Of a DNA stretch of 64,000 nt, positions 41,678 through 50,007 are shown piece after piece. Numbering within the stretch: the first letter of the stretch is position 1; each line of letters starts with the position of its first letter. Source of the DNA: Paractinoplanes brasiliensis (GTDB lineage: Bacteria; Actinomycetota; Actinomycetes; Mycobacteriales; Micromonosporaceae); NCBI RefSeq assembly GCF_004362215.1, contig NZ_SNWR01000001.1, forward strand, positions 6,430,001 to 6,494,000, written 5' to 3'. Position numbers and translations under genes: made by a program. The notes under the pieces are model-generated. The model had not been told where the DNA came from. It saw nothing but the letters and a program-made list of their open reading frames with translations, and did no database searches.

Positions 41678-42725
41678 GAGACAACGCTCCCTTCGGCGCG
41701 GCGTCGCCCAGCAGGATCAGCGGGGGCTCGGCGCCGGCGTCGGCGTACGCGCCGTCCAGCGCCGTCCGCAGCCGGGCGAGAGCATTCCGGCCGACCAGAC
41801 CCGTCGCGGTGTTCATCGGCAGGATCTTGCGGCCCTCGCCGTTGAACACGCCGATCGCCTCGGAGAGCGCGGCCTGGCTGATGTCGATGACGATCGGGGT
41901 GAAGTTGGGGTCGAGCGCCCGCCAGCGCTGCGACGTGGCGTGGTCGGTGCCGGACAGGAACACGCCGAGCCGCGGATGGGTGTGGACCCAGGTGACGACG
42001 ATGGTGTCGCCCCGGACGCCGATGGCCGGCGCGACCGCGTTGATGGCGTGACGCACCCGATCGACCTCGGCCGAGGGGAACTCGCAGGCCACGGCGTTGG
42101 CGTGGCGCTGAGCGGGGAAGACCGCGCCGAACACCAGCAGGGTTCCGGGCGTCCGAACGAGCAGCGCGACGCCACCCTGTTCGTACGCTCGTGGGTTGAG
42201 GTTGCGCCGCGCCTCCGCCCAGAAGCCCTCGTCGAGCGCGACGGCGAGCTCGGCCTGCCCGAGCCGGTCCTCCCAGCCCGGCCGCAGCAGGGCGGGCGAG
42301 CCGGTACGCGCCGGTTTCACCCACCGCCATCGCCGGCGGCGGGGCCCGCGGTGGAGGGAGACCGCCAGCAGCGGGCCGGCGGCGAGCGGAGGCAGCAGCA
42401 GCCAGGCGCCGATCGGCTGCCGGGCCAGGGTGAGGCTCATCGCGACGGCGATCAGCAGGGCGGTGCCGAGCAGGCAGAGGCCGTAGCCCAGGCGCAGGGC
42501 GGCCGGGTCGGCCTGCGCCCAGCTGGCGGTGAGCACGGGCAGGCCGATGACGGCGAGGGCAACGGCGATGGAGAGGCCCCAGGCGGCGGCCTGCTGACCG
42601 GACGTGTCGCCGCGACGGCCGGCCACCACGTACGTGGCGGCGAGCGCGACGAAGTAGACGGCCCAGATGAGTACGCCGGCCGTTCGCGGCCCGGGATGAG
42701 AGAAGCTATCTGGCTGGGCTGACAT
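41661..42725 (-). CDS. Membrane-anchored JAMM/JAB protein
   Basis: A 354-residue protein. Residues 15-125 contain four hydrophobic helices, followed by a basic stretch (RGPRRRRWRWVKPAR), so the rest is likely cytoplasmic. The JAB domain (about 155-310) has Glu 182 (YEQGGVALLV), His 248 and His 250 (WVHTHPRLG), Ser 258 and Asp 261 (SGTD), a complete zinc site. A second JAB in the same operon is unusual; this one would work at the membrane, perhaps to remove the ubiquitin-like tag from membrane targets or to process the ubiquitin-like precursor. It overlaps the E2-like gene upstream by 20 bp. Confidence 0.88.
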   Translation of the reverse strand: MSAQPDSFSHPGPRTAGVLIWAVYFVALAATYVVAGRRGDTSGQQAAAWGLSIAVALAVIGLPVLTASWAQADPAALRLGYGLCLLGTALLIAVAMSLTLARQPIGAWLLLPPLAAGPLLAVSLHRGPRRRRWRWVKPARTGSPALLRPGWEDRLGQAELAVALDEGFWAEARRNLNPRAYEQGGVALLVRTPGTLLVFGAVFPAQRHANAVACEFPSAEVDRVRHAINAVAPAIGVRGDTIVVTWVHTHPRLGVFLSGTDHATSQRWRALDPNFTPIVIDISQAALSEAIGVFNGEGRKILPMNTATGLVGRNALARLRTALDGAYADAGAEPPLILLGDAAPKGALSRATRR

Positions 42726-43179
42726 GGTTCTCCACGTTCAGGAGTTGCTTGGCGTATTCCAGGGCGTTGCCGAGCGTCCGTTGTGACGGCGGCGCCTGCA
42801 GCCAACCGGCCGCGAAGGTGTTCCAGCAGAGGCTGGGCAGCGGGCTACCGGCCCAGGGGCAGTAGTGCTTGGCCGACGGCCAGATGTTGACGTGCCGGAT
42901 GTCCCGGTCGGCCGGGGAGCGGACCCAGGCCGGAGGGATGGCGGCGCCCAGATTCGAGACGTCGACGATCAGCAGGTAGGGGCAACGGACTAACCTGTCC
43001 GGGTCCCGGCCGCCGCGGATGCCGGTCACGCTCAGGCGGATGGCCATCACCGGCCCGGGCGGTTCGGTCGTGGTCCGCCCGGACCGTCGTGGCGGCGGTG
43101 TGACACCGCGGGCGATCACCCCGAGGTCGGGATAGCCGCTCGCGGCCAGGCGCCGCACCGCCGCGTCGGTGACGCCCAT
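42706..43179 (-). CDS. E2-like conjugating enzyme A
   Basis: A 157-residue protein with an E2 (ubiquitin-conjugating) pattern in its second half: IPPAWVRSPADRDIRHVNIW (the PP..HxNI region), then CPWAGSPLPSLCWNTFAAGW with Cys 118 as the likely catalytic residue, a Trp 126 like the W of E2s, and TLGNALEYAKQLLNVENHVSPAR for the final helices. The N-terminal 80 residues form the beta-sheet part. E2 proteins carry the tag from E1 as a thioester. It is 30% like E2-like B in the alignable part by eye. The gene is one base after E2-like B's stop. Confidence 0.78.
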   Translation of the reverse strand: MGVTDAAVRRLAASGYPDLGVIARGVTPPPRRSGRTTTEPPGPVMAIRLSVTGIRGGRDPDRLVRCPYLLIVDVSNLGAAIPPAWVRSPADRDIRHVNIWPSAKHYCPWAGSPLPSLCWNTFAAGWLQAPPSQRTLGNALEYAKQLLNVENHVSPAR

Positions 43180-43180
43180 G

Positions 43181-43606
43181 TCATCTGGCCGGGCTGTCGG
43201 GATTCACATTGGCGAGGACCTGGCGCACGGCCTCCAGAAGATTGGCCAGCCCGCGCTCGGCGGTGGCCGTGCCGCGCCACGCCTTCGGGGTGTCGCCCCA
43301 GCAGAGCGTGGGCATCTTCCTGCCGTTGAACGGGCACACCTCCCTCGCGCGGTAGATGTTCCTGTGCTTGATCCGCGAGTCCTCCGGGGACGCTATCCAG
43401 ATCGGCGGGAGGGCGGTCTCCAAGCTCCGCACCGAGGCCAGCACGCGGTACGAGACCGGAACGCGGTCGCTGCGTTTGCTGCCGGAGATCCCGCCGATGA
43501 CCACCGCTATGGCGGTGATGAGGTTGCCGCTGGTGGCCAGCGGCTGGAGGCTGGGGAACATGCCGGTCGCCCGGCGGAAGTCAGCGCTGCTGATCGGAAT
43601 GGACAC
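43181..43606 (-). CDS. E2-like conjugating enzyme B
   Basis: A 141-residue protein with an E2 pattern: LPPIWIASPEDSRIKHRNIY (PP and HxN), CPFNGRKMPTLCWGDTPKAW with Cys 102 as the candidate catalytic residue and Trp 110, then GLANLLEAVRQVLANVNPDSPAR, close to the LLxxVxxLLxxPNPxSPA ending of E2s. It lacks an upstream extension. The GTG start is inside the end of the E1 gene (26-bp overlap), so E1 and E2 are coupled. Two adjacent E2-like genes imply two targets or acceptors for one tag. Confidence 0.8.
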   Translation of the reverse strand: MSIPISSADFRRATGMFPSLQPLATSGNLITAIAVVIGGISGSKRSDRVPVSYRVLASVRSLETALPPIWIASPEDSRIKHRNIYRAREVCPFNGRKMPTLCWGDTPKAWRGTATAERGLANLLEAVRQVLANVNPDSPAR

Positions 43607-45296
43607 GGATGCTCAGCTCCTCGGTGGGTGTGGCCTCTAGCAGGTGGGCGGGGCATTCCCCCGGGTCACGGTCGGCCGCGCGATAGCCGGCCAGGACCCC
43701 GTCGATGCCGTTCCAGGCGTGGAACCGGGCCACGGCGGCGGCGTTGCCGGTGAGCTCGGCGATCAGCGTCGCGGCCTGGATCCCGCCGATGATCGCCGCG
43801 CCGGTGGCGATGGACGGCACCGGCACCGGACCGGTCACGTCGGTGCAGGAGAGCCGGACCGGGTCGAGCGCCACGGATCGGCCCAGCCAGCAGACGACGC
43901 AGCGGCCGTTGTCCTTCGGGTCGCACACGTGCACCCGGCCGACGAACCCGTCGACGGCGCCGTTCACCCAGGCGATGCCGAGCCGCTCGGTCAGGCAGTT
44001 CAGCACCCACCGGGTCTGCTGGTTGTCCGGGCAGGACAGCACCGCGTCGGCGGAGCGCAGGGCCGAACCGAGCCGGTCGATGCGTCGCCGCTGCTCGGCG
44101 ACGGCCGGGTCCACGTCGAGCAGCACCTCGTCGCCGAGCAGCTGGTCGCGCCCGTGCACGTCGATGACGGTCTGGATCCCGGTGACGGTGATCTCCGGGT
44201 TGATCGCGGCGAGCCGTTCCGCGGCCCGTTGCGCCTTGGGCCGGCCGATGTCGGCGTGGGTGTAGAGCACCTGCCGGTTGAGGTTGTGCCGTTCCACCTC
44301 GCCGTCCATGTCGACCACGCACAGGTCGAGGTCGTCGGCGGGCGTGGCGGCCAGGGCGGCGCCGGCCCAGCTGCCGAGGGCGCCGGCGCCGACCATCACG
44401 ACCCGGGAAGCCGGCAGGCGGCCGGGCACGGCGACGTCCGGTCCGGCGAACGGCGACCAGCTCAGCGCGGGCGCGGGCCGGGCCGGCAGCCGGTTCGGCC
44501 GGACGGTGACGCCGGCCGTCGTGGCCCGCGCAGGCAGGCTGACCACCACGGTGTCGTCGTCGATGATCATCGTGATGCGGGCGTCCACCGGGGCGCCGTC
44601 GCGGAGGATGCGGAAGCCGGCGGCGACGGCCGGGCCCGCGGCGACGCCCAGCACCGCATGCAGGTCGGGCGCGTCGAGCCCGGTGCCCGCCGCGTACCGG
44701 CCGATGCCGGGCTGGCGCAGCCACAACCGTTCCTCGGTCCACCCCGACAGCACCGCGGGACCGCTGACCAGCGCCCCCAGCCCGGCGATCACCGCCTGGG
44801 CCAGGAGCCCACCGCAGACGCAGGCCAGGGCCGCGGTCAGCACGTTGGGTGCGGCGGGGCCGTCCGGGCCAGGTTCGGGGCCCACCGACAGGGAGGTGGC
44901 GTGCACCTGACCCCAGATGTCCACCGGTCCGCGGGCGTCGATTCCGGCCAGCTCGCCGGCTCCCGGGACGGCCACGGTCAGCGCCCGATGCAGCGGCGCC
45001 CCCTCCGCAGTGACGTTCACCGCCGGGTCGAGGTCGTGCATCCGGCGGACGAGCGCGGCGCCGAGGTCCGTGCCGACGTCGTCCGGCCGCAGCAGGAACT
45101 GGCCGGAGACGTCGGCCGGGGTGGCCGGGCGAGCCGCGTCCCGCAGATGGATGGCGCCGTGCCGGGTGGCGACGCCCAGCATCGCCAGGCACTGCAGCAA
45201 ACAGGTGAGGGCGGGACCCGTGCCGGCCACCTCGACGGACGCGTCGGCCAGCACGTCCTGGGCCACGAGCGCCTGCTGTCGTGCGTACTTGTCCAC
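43581..45296 (-). CDS. E1-like ThiF-family activating enzyme
   Basis: A 571-residue protein. The C-terminal half is an adenylating ThiF/E1 domain: VVMVGAGALGSWAG (nucleotide loop, residues 300-312), LCVVDMDGEVERHNLNRQVLY with Asp 329, Arg 341, and ADIGRPKAQRAAERL with Lys 354. A CxxC at 466-469 may bind zinc, and Cys 484 (LSCTDVTG) is the candidate thioester Cys. The N-terminal half (1-290) is a diverged, apparently inactive ThiF-like region, giving the two-part E1 layout. It would activate the ubiquitin-like C-terminus. Start GTG at 45296, two bases after the ubiquitin-like stop. Confidence 0.88.
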   Translation of the reverse strand: MDKYARQQALVAQDVLADASVEVAGTGPALTCLLQCLAMLGVATRHGAIHLRDAARPATPADVSGQFLLRPDDVGTDLGAALVRRMHDLDPAVNVTAEGAPLHRALTVAVPGAGELAGIDARGPVDIWGQVHATSLSVGPEPGPDGPAAPNVLTAALACVCGGLLAQAVIAGLGALVSGPAVLSGWTEERLWLRQPGIGRYAAGTGLDAPDLHAVLGVAAGPAVAAGFRILRDGAPVDARITMIIDDDTVVVSLPARATTAGVTVRPNRLPARPAPALSWSPFAGPDVAVPGRLPASRVVMVGAGALGSWAGAALAATPADDLDLCVVDMDGEVERHNLNRQVLYTHADIGRPKAQRAAERLAAINPEITVTGIQTVIDVHGRDQLLGDEVLLDVDPAVAEQRRRIDRLGSALRSADAVLSCPDNQQTRWVLNCLTERLGIAWVNGAVDGFVGRVHVCDPKDNGRCVVCWLGRSVALDPVRLSCTDVTGPVPVPSIATGAAIIGGIQAATLIAELTGNAAAVARFHAWNGIDGVLAGYRAADRDPGECPAHLLEATPTEELSIRVHSDQQR

Positions 45297-45298
45297 GG

Positions 45299-45547
45299 TC
45301 AGACCCGGCCGGCGGAACCACCGCGGACCTCGTCGCCGGGCAGGCCCACCGACAGGGTCAGCCCGGCGAAATCGGTGGCCTCGCGGTTGTCGACGACCTG
45401 ACCGTCCTTGTCCCGGACGCTGAACTGGTTGCCGGCCGCGATGAGACCGCTGGCCTCCACCGCCTGCTGCACCGTCTGCCCGGGCTGCACCTCGACCGGC
45501 TGGTTGTTGCCGTCCAGGGCGTTGCGGAAGTTGACTACCGTCGTCAT
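45299..45547 (-). CDS. Ubiquitin-like protein with processable C-terminus
   Basis: An 82-residue beta-grasp candidate: VVNFRNALDGNNQPVEVQPG (first hairpin), TVQQAVEASGLIAAGN (helix), then QFSVRDKDGQVVDNREATDFAGLTLSVGLPGDEV for the remaining strands. It ends R75-G76-G77 followed by SAGRV, so cutting after G77 would expose a Gly-Gly end as in ubiquitin. A tail needing removal fits the two JAB proteases in the operon. The start overlaps the radical SAM stop by four bases (ATGA). It is the tag of the system. The fold is inferred from the pattern, not proven. Confidence 0.82.
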   Translation of the reverse strand: MTTVVNFRNALDGNNQPVEVQPGQTVQQAVEASGLIAAGNQFSVRDKDGQVVDNREATDFAGLTLSVGLPGDEVRGGSAGRV

Positions 45548-46266
45548 GAGGTCTCTCCGTTGTCGTGCGAATCGGCGCTCCTGCGCCGCTTACCGTGTTC
45601 TGACGGACAGGGACGCCAGGTGACCGCCTCGGCCGGCAATCCGCGGCGGCGCAAGTCCCCGTCGAGCCGGGACAGGGTTCCGAGCCGGGGCACACCGACG
45701 ATCCACACGCCGTGCTCGTCCGCGCGGACCTGCAGCGGCGGTTGCTCCGGTTCCCAGTCGAGGTAGGGCGCGTAGCGGCGGCGGCCCAGCTCGGACCGGA
45801 GGACCATCTGCTGGTTGGCCGAGCCGCGCCACACCAGGCGGGTCGGCCGGCCGGCTTCGTACCGCCCGGTCACCAGGACATCCGCGTACGAGGCGGCGAG
45901 CTGCTGGTGAGCGTCGAGCTCCTCGGGGGTGTGGCCGGTGAACAGCAGGATGTCGGGTTCGCCGGTCGTCCCGGCGCGGAGGCGGTGGACCTCCTCGAGA
46001 AAGACGGCGAGCGGGCCGGGCTGGGCCAGCGGTTCGCCGCCGCTGATGGTCAGGCCGTCGGCCCCCTGATCGAGGGCCTGCCGCCACTGGGCGGCCAGCC
46101 GGTCCACCGGCACCTCGAGGCCGCCGCCCGGATCCCAGGTGTCCAGCGACATGCAGCCCTTGCAGGCCAGCGGGCAGCCCTGCACCCAGACACCGAACCG
46201 CCGGCCGGGGCCGAGCGCGCTGACCGGGAAGTGGGTCCGCGCGACGCGCAGCGTCTCGCCGGTCAT
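45544..46266 (-). CDS. Radical SAM enzyme (NrdG-like, activating-enzyme type)
   Basis: A 240-residue radical SAM protein. The iron-sulfur motif is CX3CX2C at residues 31-38 (CPLACKGC), with GVWVQG just before it as in NrdG/PflA-type activases, and the SAM-binding LTISGGEPLAQ near residue 75. The C-terminal part is basic. Such proteins generate a radical on a partner or substrate; a partner glycyl-radical enzyme is not in the window. It overlaps the ubiquitin-like gene and the membrane gene, so it is a core part of the operon. Its substrate could be a protein or the ubiquitin-like component. Confidence 0.85.
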   Translation of the reverse strand: MTGETLRVARTHFPVSALGPGRRFGVWVQGCPLACKGCMSLDTWDPGGGLEVPVDRLAAQWRQALDQGADGLTISGGEPLAQPGPLAVFLEEVHRLRAGTTGEPDILLFTGHTPEELDAHQQLAASYADVLVTGRYEAGRPTRLVWRGSANQQMVLRSELGRRRYAPYLDWEPEQPPLQVRADEHGVWIVGVPRLGTLSRLDGDLRRRGLPAEAVTWRPCPSEHGKRRRSADSHDNGETS

Positions 46267-47462
46267 CGCCGTACCTGCAGGCCGCGCCGGTGCTGAACGG
46301 CCTCGGTGAAGGTCGGGTCGCCCACGGACCGGGCGAGCGCGGCGAAGTAGGCGTCCTCGGCGGCCCCGTACGCGTCCCGGATGGCTCGTTCCTGCACCTC
46401 CGGGTCACCGCCGGGCGGGCCGTCCGGAGTGGGCGGCGACAGGTACGCCGGGTTCAGCCGGGTGGCCATCGTGCGCATCAGCAGGTCGACCCGGTTGCGC
46501 TGGGTGCGATTGCGGACGTACGCCTCCTGGAACGGATGGCGCCGCGCCAGGCCGAGCATGAACGCCATCGCGCCGACCACCAGCATCAGCGCCACGAACA
46601 TCAGGATCACCGTCAGCGGTGTCACGGCGACCTGCTCGGGGCGGGTGAGGTTCTCCTCCAGCACCCGGCCACGCAGCAGGCCGAGCACGACGACCACGAA
46701 CAACCAGCTCGCCACGAGCACGGCCGCCGCGTACCAGCCGTGCCGCTCCCCGCCGGTGGCGTTCCGGCTGCGCAGCAGCGTGCCGGACAGGAACGGGCCG
46801 AGCACGATGACCGCCGACGTCAGCAGCGTCATCCAGCGGATCAGGGCGCCCTGCTGCGGCACGTCGCCGAGGAAGTAGTCGAAGACGGCGAACTGCACGA
46901 CCGCCTCGGCCGCGACGAGGACGCCGAGGATCAGCACCCGCCAGATCAGCCGCAGCGGGATCGACTCACCCTCCCACGGCGTACGGTCGCCCTCATGCGG
47001 CTGCTCGATCGGGTCGAGCACGCCGTCGAGGTCGGCGGCGGCGCGGGCCTCGGCCGCGGCGTCCTGGGTGGCGAGCCCGGCCATGCGCGCCCGGGCGTCG
47101 TCCATCCGGGCCTGCGACTCGTCGCGCCGGGCCTGGGCCGCCGCGATCCGCTCCTGGGTGTGCTGCTGGGCGGCCCGCAGCGAGGCCAGCGCCGCGTCCC
47201 GGCGTTTGCGCAGCTCACGGACGTAGTCGGGGTCGAAGTCCTCGGACGGCGGGTCGTCCGGGCCGCCGAACGACCAGTGGTCGAACATCATGGCCTCGGC
47301 GTCCGCGGCACCCTGGCGCTCCGCCTCGGCGGTCAGCTCGGCCGCGGAGATCCGCGGGTCGACCTGGGGCCGCGGCAGGGGTGTCGCGCGGGTCATGACG
47401 AGGCCGCCGGCGATGGCCCACAACGACCACCACCGTTCGATCAGGCGCTGGAAGAAGGTCAT
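46263..47462 (-). CDS. Membrane protein with coiled coil, unknown function
   Basis: A 399-residue protein. Residues 90-150 form an alanine/arginine-rich coiled coil (ELRKRRDAALASLRAAQQHTQERIAAAQARRDESQARMDDAR). Residues about 175-320 have four hydrophobic helices (LIWRVLILGVLVAAEAVVQFAVFDYF; MTLLTSAVIVLGPFLSGTLL; WYAAAVLVASWLFVVVVLGLL; TPLTVILMFVALMLVVGAMAFMLG). I do not recognise it. It overlaps the FHA stop (ATGA) and the radical SAM start. It may anchor the system at the membrane. Confidence 0.8.
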   Translation of the reverse strand: MTFFQRLIERWWSLWAIAGGLVMTRATPLPRPQVDPRISAAELTAEAERQGAADAEAMMFDHWSFGGPDDPPSEDFDPDYVRELRKRRDAALASLRAAQQHTQERIAAAQARRDESQARMDDARARMAGLATQDAAAEARAAADLDGVLDPIEQPHEGDRTPWEGESIPLRLIWRVLILGVLVAAEAVVQFAVFDYFLGDVPQQGALIRWMTLLTSAVIVLGPFLSGTLLRSRNATGGERHGWYAAAVLVASWLFVVVVLGLLRGRVLEENLTRPEQVAVTPLTVILMFVALMLVVGAMAFMLGLARRHPFQEAYVRNRTQRNRVDLLMRTMATRLNPAYLSPPTPDGPPGGDPEVQERAIRDAYGAAEDAYFAALARSVGDPTFTEAVQHRRGLQVRR

Positions 47463-48037
47463 GGTCTGGCTTCCTGACGGGAATAGACGTGGACGACTCC
47501 CTCGGCGTGCAGGGCGAAGCGGACCCGGGTTTCCGGGCGCAGCAACCGGCGCTCGGAGGCGGGGATCTCGATGCCGTCGAGAAAGGTGCCGTTCGGGGTG
47601 GGCACAGGCTCTATCCAGGCGCGGCCGTTCGGATCGGTCCCGACGACCGCGTGATGGCGGGACACGTTCGGATACGACCCGAAGAGCGCGGCGTGCGGGC
47701 CGCGCCGGCCCAGCTCGACGCGGGCGTCCCGGCCGAGCTCGACCTGGCCGGTGGGGAACCGGACCACCAGCACGGGCGGCGTCAGCGATCTGCGGCACTC
47801 GGGATTGAGGCATTCCGTGTTGCCGGGGTGGGGCACCGGCGTGCCGCAGTTCCAGCAGGCCGACCGGTCCTCTTCCGGCTGCGGCATCGGTTCCGGCTCG
47901 AGATCCGGCTCGGGCTCGAACCCCGTCGTCGTCTCCCCGGCGTACGGCTCGACCGGCACGATGTGGGTCGGGCACATCCCGGTGTCGTCGTCGAACAAAC
48001 GGCCGGGACCGCACCGGGGGCAGACCTGGCTCACCAC
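47459..48037 (-). CDS. FHA-domain protein with zinc ribbons
   Basis: A 192-residue protein. The N-terminus has Cys pairs (CPRCG at 6-10; CWNCGTP and CLNPEC near 61-81) suggesting one or two zinc ribbons. The C-terminal FHA domain (about 88-185) has GRRGPHAALFG, NVSRHHAVVG (Arg, Ser and His of phosphothreonine binding) and PNGTFLDG. FHA binds phosphothreonine, so it is a natural partner of the kinase in the same operon. The GTG at 48037 or 48034 overlaps the AAA+ stop. Confidence 0.88.
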   Translation of the reverse strand: MVSQVCPRCGPGRLFDDDTGMCPTHIVPVEPYAGETTTGFEPEPDLEPEPMPQPEEDRSACWNCGTPVPHPGNTECLNPECRRSLTPPVLVVRFPTGQVELGRDARVELGRRGPHAALFGSYPNVSRHHAVVGTDPNGRAWIEPVPTPNGTFLDGIEIPASERRLLRPETRVRFALHAEGVVHVYSRQEARP

Positions 48038-50007
48038 CCCCGCCCGCCCGTGGCCACCCTGGCCTCGAGCCGTGGCCCGGCGGTGGCGGTGGCGGGATAG
48101 GCGGCAATGACCTCCACGCTCGAGCCGGGCGGGGCGTCCAGGTCGAACAGCTCGCGCGCGAGCGGGTTGATGAGGTTGCTCTCCAGCAGGTTGCCGATGC
48201 CGCGGCCGCCGTTCGGGGTGTCGATCGTGCAGGCCTCGCGCAGCTGCTCGCGGGCGTGGTCGGTCAGGCGGAGCGACATCTGCAGCTCGCGTTCGACGGT
48301 CCGGACGACGTTGCTCAGCTGCAGTTCGAAGATCGTTGCGGCCGCGTCCTTGTCGATGAAGTTGAAGACGACGATGTTGTCACCCAGCCGGTTGAGCAGC
48401 TCCGGGCGTTCCAGCGTGACGGTGAAGTGCTCCCGCACCGCGGCCTTGACCGTCGCCTCGAGGTCGGGGTAGGGCATGCCCGGGTAGACCTGCTGGACCC
48501 GTTCCCCGGTCGCCTTGTCGGTGGTGATGATGCCGAGGTTCGACGTGAAGATCAGGACGCATTCGGAGAAGTGCGTGGTGATGCCCTGCCCGTCGGTGAG
48601 CCGGCCGTCCTCCAGGATCTGCAGGAACTTGTCCAGCACCGACTTGTTCGCCTTCTCGATCTCGTCGAACAGCACGACCTGGAAAGGGTTGCGCCGGACC
48701 GCGCCGGTCAGCTCGCCGCCGGCCTCGAAACCCACGTAGCCGGGAGGCGCGCCGGTGAGCCGGTCGGCCGCGTGATCCGCCGCGAACTCGCTCATGTCGA
48801 ACCGCAGGTAGGCGTTGACGTCGCCGAACAGCAACTCGGCGATCTGCTTGGCCATCTCCGTCTTGCCGACGCCGGTCGGCCCGGCGAAGAACAGCACACC
48901 CCGGGGTCGGGACACGGAGCTAGTCGCCTGGGCGCCGGACAGCCCGAGCGCGGCGCGTTTGAGGATGTCCAGCGTCTTCTTCGTCGCCCGGGGCTGACCG
49001 ACGATCCGGTCGGAGATGACCTGCTCGCCCTCGGTGATGTGTTTCTTCACGCTGTCGTGCCGCCACGGGTTGTCGGTGACACCGAGCTTGTAGGCGCGGA
49101 CCGCGTCGGGGATCTGGTCGGCGCCGAGGCCGCGGTCCCGGGAGAGCCGCACCACCTCGGTCATCGCCCGCAGCGTCATGCCCTCGGTGAGCTTCGCGAA
49201 CTCGGCGGCGGGGGCGGCGCTCACGGCGCTCCGGGCGGGTGGCAACATCGGCGTGACCACCTCGGCCAGCCGTTCCCGGTCGCCGAGCGTCGGCATGCCG
49301 ACCGCGATCGTCCGGATCGGCTCCACCCCGGAGGTCAGCCAGGCCGGCAGGTCACGTTCGCCCTCGGTCAGCCAGATGATCGGGTTGTACCGCTCGCCCG
49401 GCACCGTCCCGGTCTCGAACGGCTCGGCAGTGAAGGCCAGCTTCTGGCAATACAGGAAGAAGTCGCGCTCCGCCGGGTCGAGCTGACCGGGAACCCGGGT
49501 GATCCGGGCCGCGTAGTCGATGACGAACGCGGCCCGTACCGGCGGCCGGACCGTCGGGTCGCGTTTGGCCGGAGCGGCGGCCTGATGCCGAGGGCCGGGC
49601 GCGGGCTCAGCCGGGCCCGGACCGGCGGCGCCGCCTTCCGCCGGAGGCTGCTCGGCGACGCCGACGACCTTCGCGAGGTGGGTGCGGAGTCGTTCCAGCG
49701 ACGGCCGCCGCCCGATGACCCGGTTGCCCAGCAGCCGCTGGGCCGCCTCGACCGGCACCGGCTGGGGCGGGAAGACCGCGACGCCGTCGACCGGGTCGTA
49801 GCAGACCAGGCAGGAGTAACCCCGCGGGGAGAGGGCCGCCCAGAGCAGCGGCAGCATCGCCACCGGCCGGGCCGGCCGCCCCGGCGGTTCCATCAGGAAC
49901 AGGTCCCGCAGATTGCCGTGCAGCACGAACTGCGAATGCACGGCGAGCGTGCCGGCCAGCTCGTTGACGAAGGCCGGGAAGCCGGGCAGGAGCGGTGCGG
50001 TGGTCAT
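48031..50007 (-). CDS. AAA+ ATPase of ClpB/ClpX type with unique N-terminal region
   Basis: A 658-residue protein. The N-terminal 330 residues are not a known domain to me; they start with VNELAGTLAVHSQFVLHGNLRDLFLM. The AAA+ core (about 350-560) has FAGPTGVGKTEMAKQIAELLFG (Walker A), VVLFDEIEKANKSVLDKFLQILEDGRLTDGQG (Walker B and sensor region) and YVGFEAGGELTGAVRRNPFQVV, like the second motor domain of Clp/HSP100. It ends with a ClpB-like small domain (TDHAREQLREACTIDTPNGGRGI). It may unfold or remodel tagged proteins. It overlaps both neighbouring genes by four to seven bases. Confidence 0.88.
   Translation of the reverse strand: MTTAPLLPGFPAFVNELAGTLAVHSQFVLHGNLRDLFLMEPPGRPARPVAMLPLLWAALSPRGYSCLVCYDPVDGVAVFPPQPVPVEAAQRLLGNRVIGRRPSLERLRTHLAKVVGVAEQPPAEGGAAGPGPAEPAPGPRHQAAAPAKRDPTVRPPVRAAFVIDYAARITRVPGQLDPAERDFFLYCQKLAFTAEPFETGTVPGERYNPIIWLTEGERDLPAWLTSGVEPIRTIAVGMPTLGDRERLAEVVTPMLPPARSAVSAAPAAEFAKLTEGMTLRAMTEVVRLSRDRGLGADQIPDAVRAYKLGVTDNPWRHDSVKKHITEGEQVISDRIVGQPRATKKTLDILKRAALGLSGAQATSSVSRPRGVLFFAGPTGVGKTEMAKQIAELLFGDVNAYLRFDMSEFAADHAADRLTGAPPGYVGFEAGGELTGAVRRNPFQVVLFDEIEKANKSVLDKFLQILEDGRLTDGQGITTHFSECVLIFTSNLGIITTDKATGERVQQVYPGMPYPDLEATVKAAVREHFTVTLERPELLNRLGDNIVVFNFIDKDAAATIFELQLSNVVRTVERELQMSLRLTDHAREQLREACTIDTPNGGRGIGNLLESNLINPLARELFDLDAPPGSSVEVIAAYPATATAGPRLEARVATGGRGW

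Noticed and set aside
45600..45608. A fifth CTGACGGAC core inside the radical SAM gene as an operator.
   Set aside because: It lies within coding sequence near the gene's 3' end and does not show the longer AGAGAA extension, so it is noted but not counted as a site.
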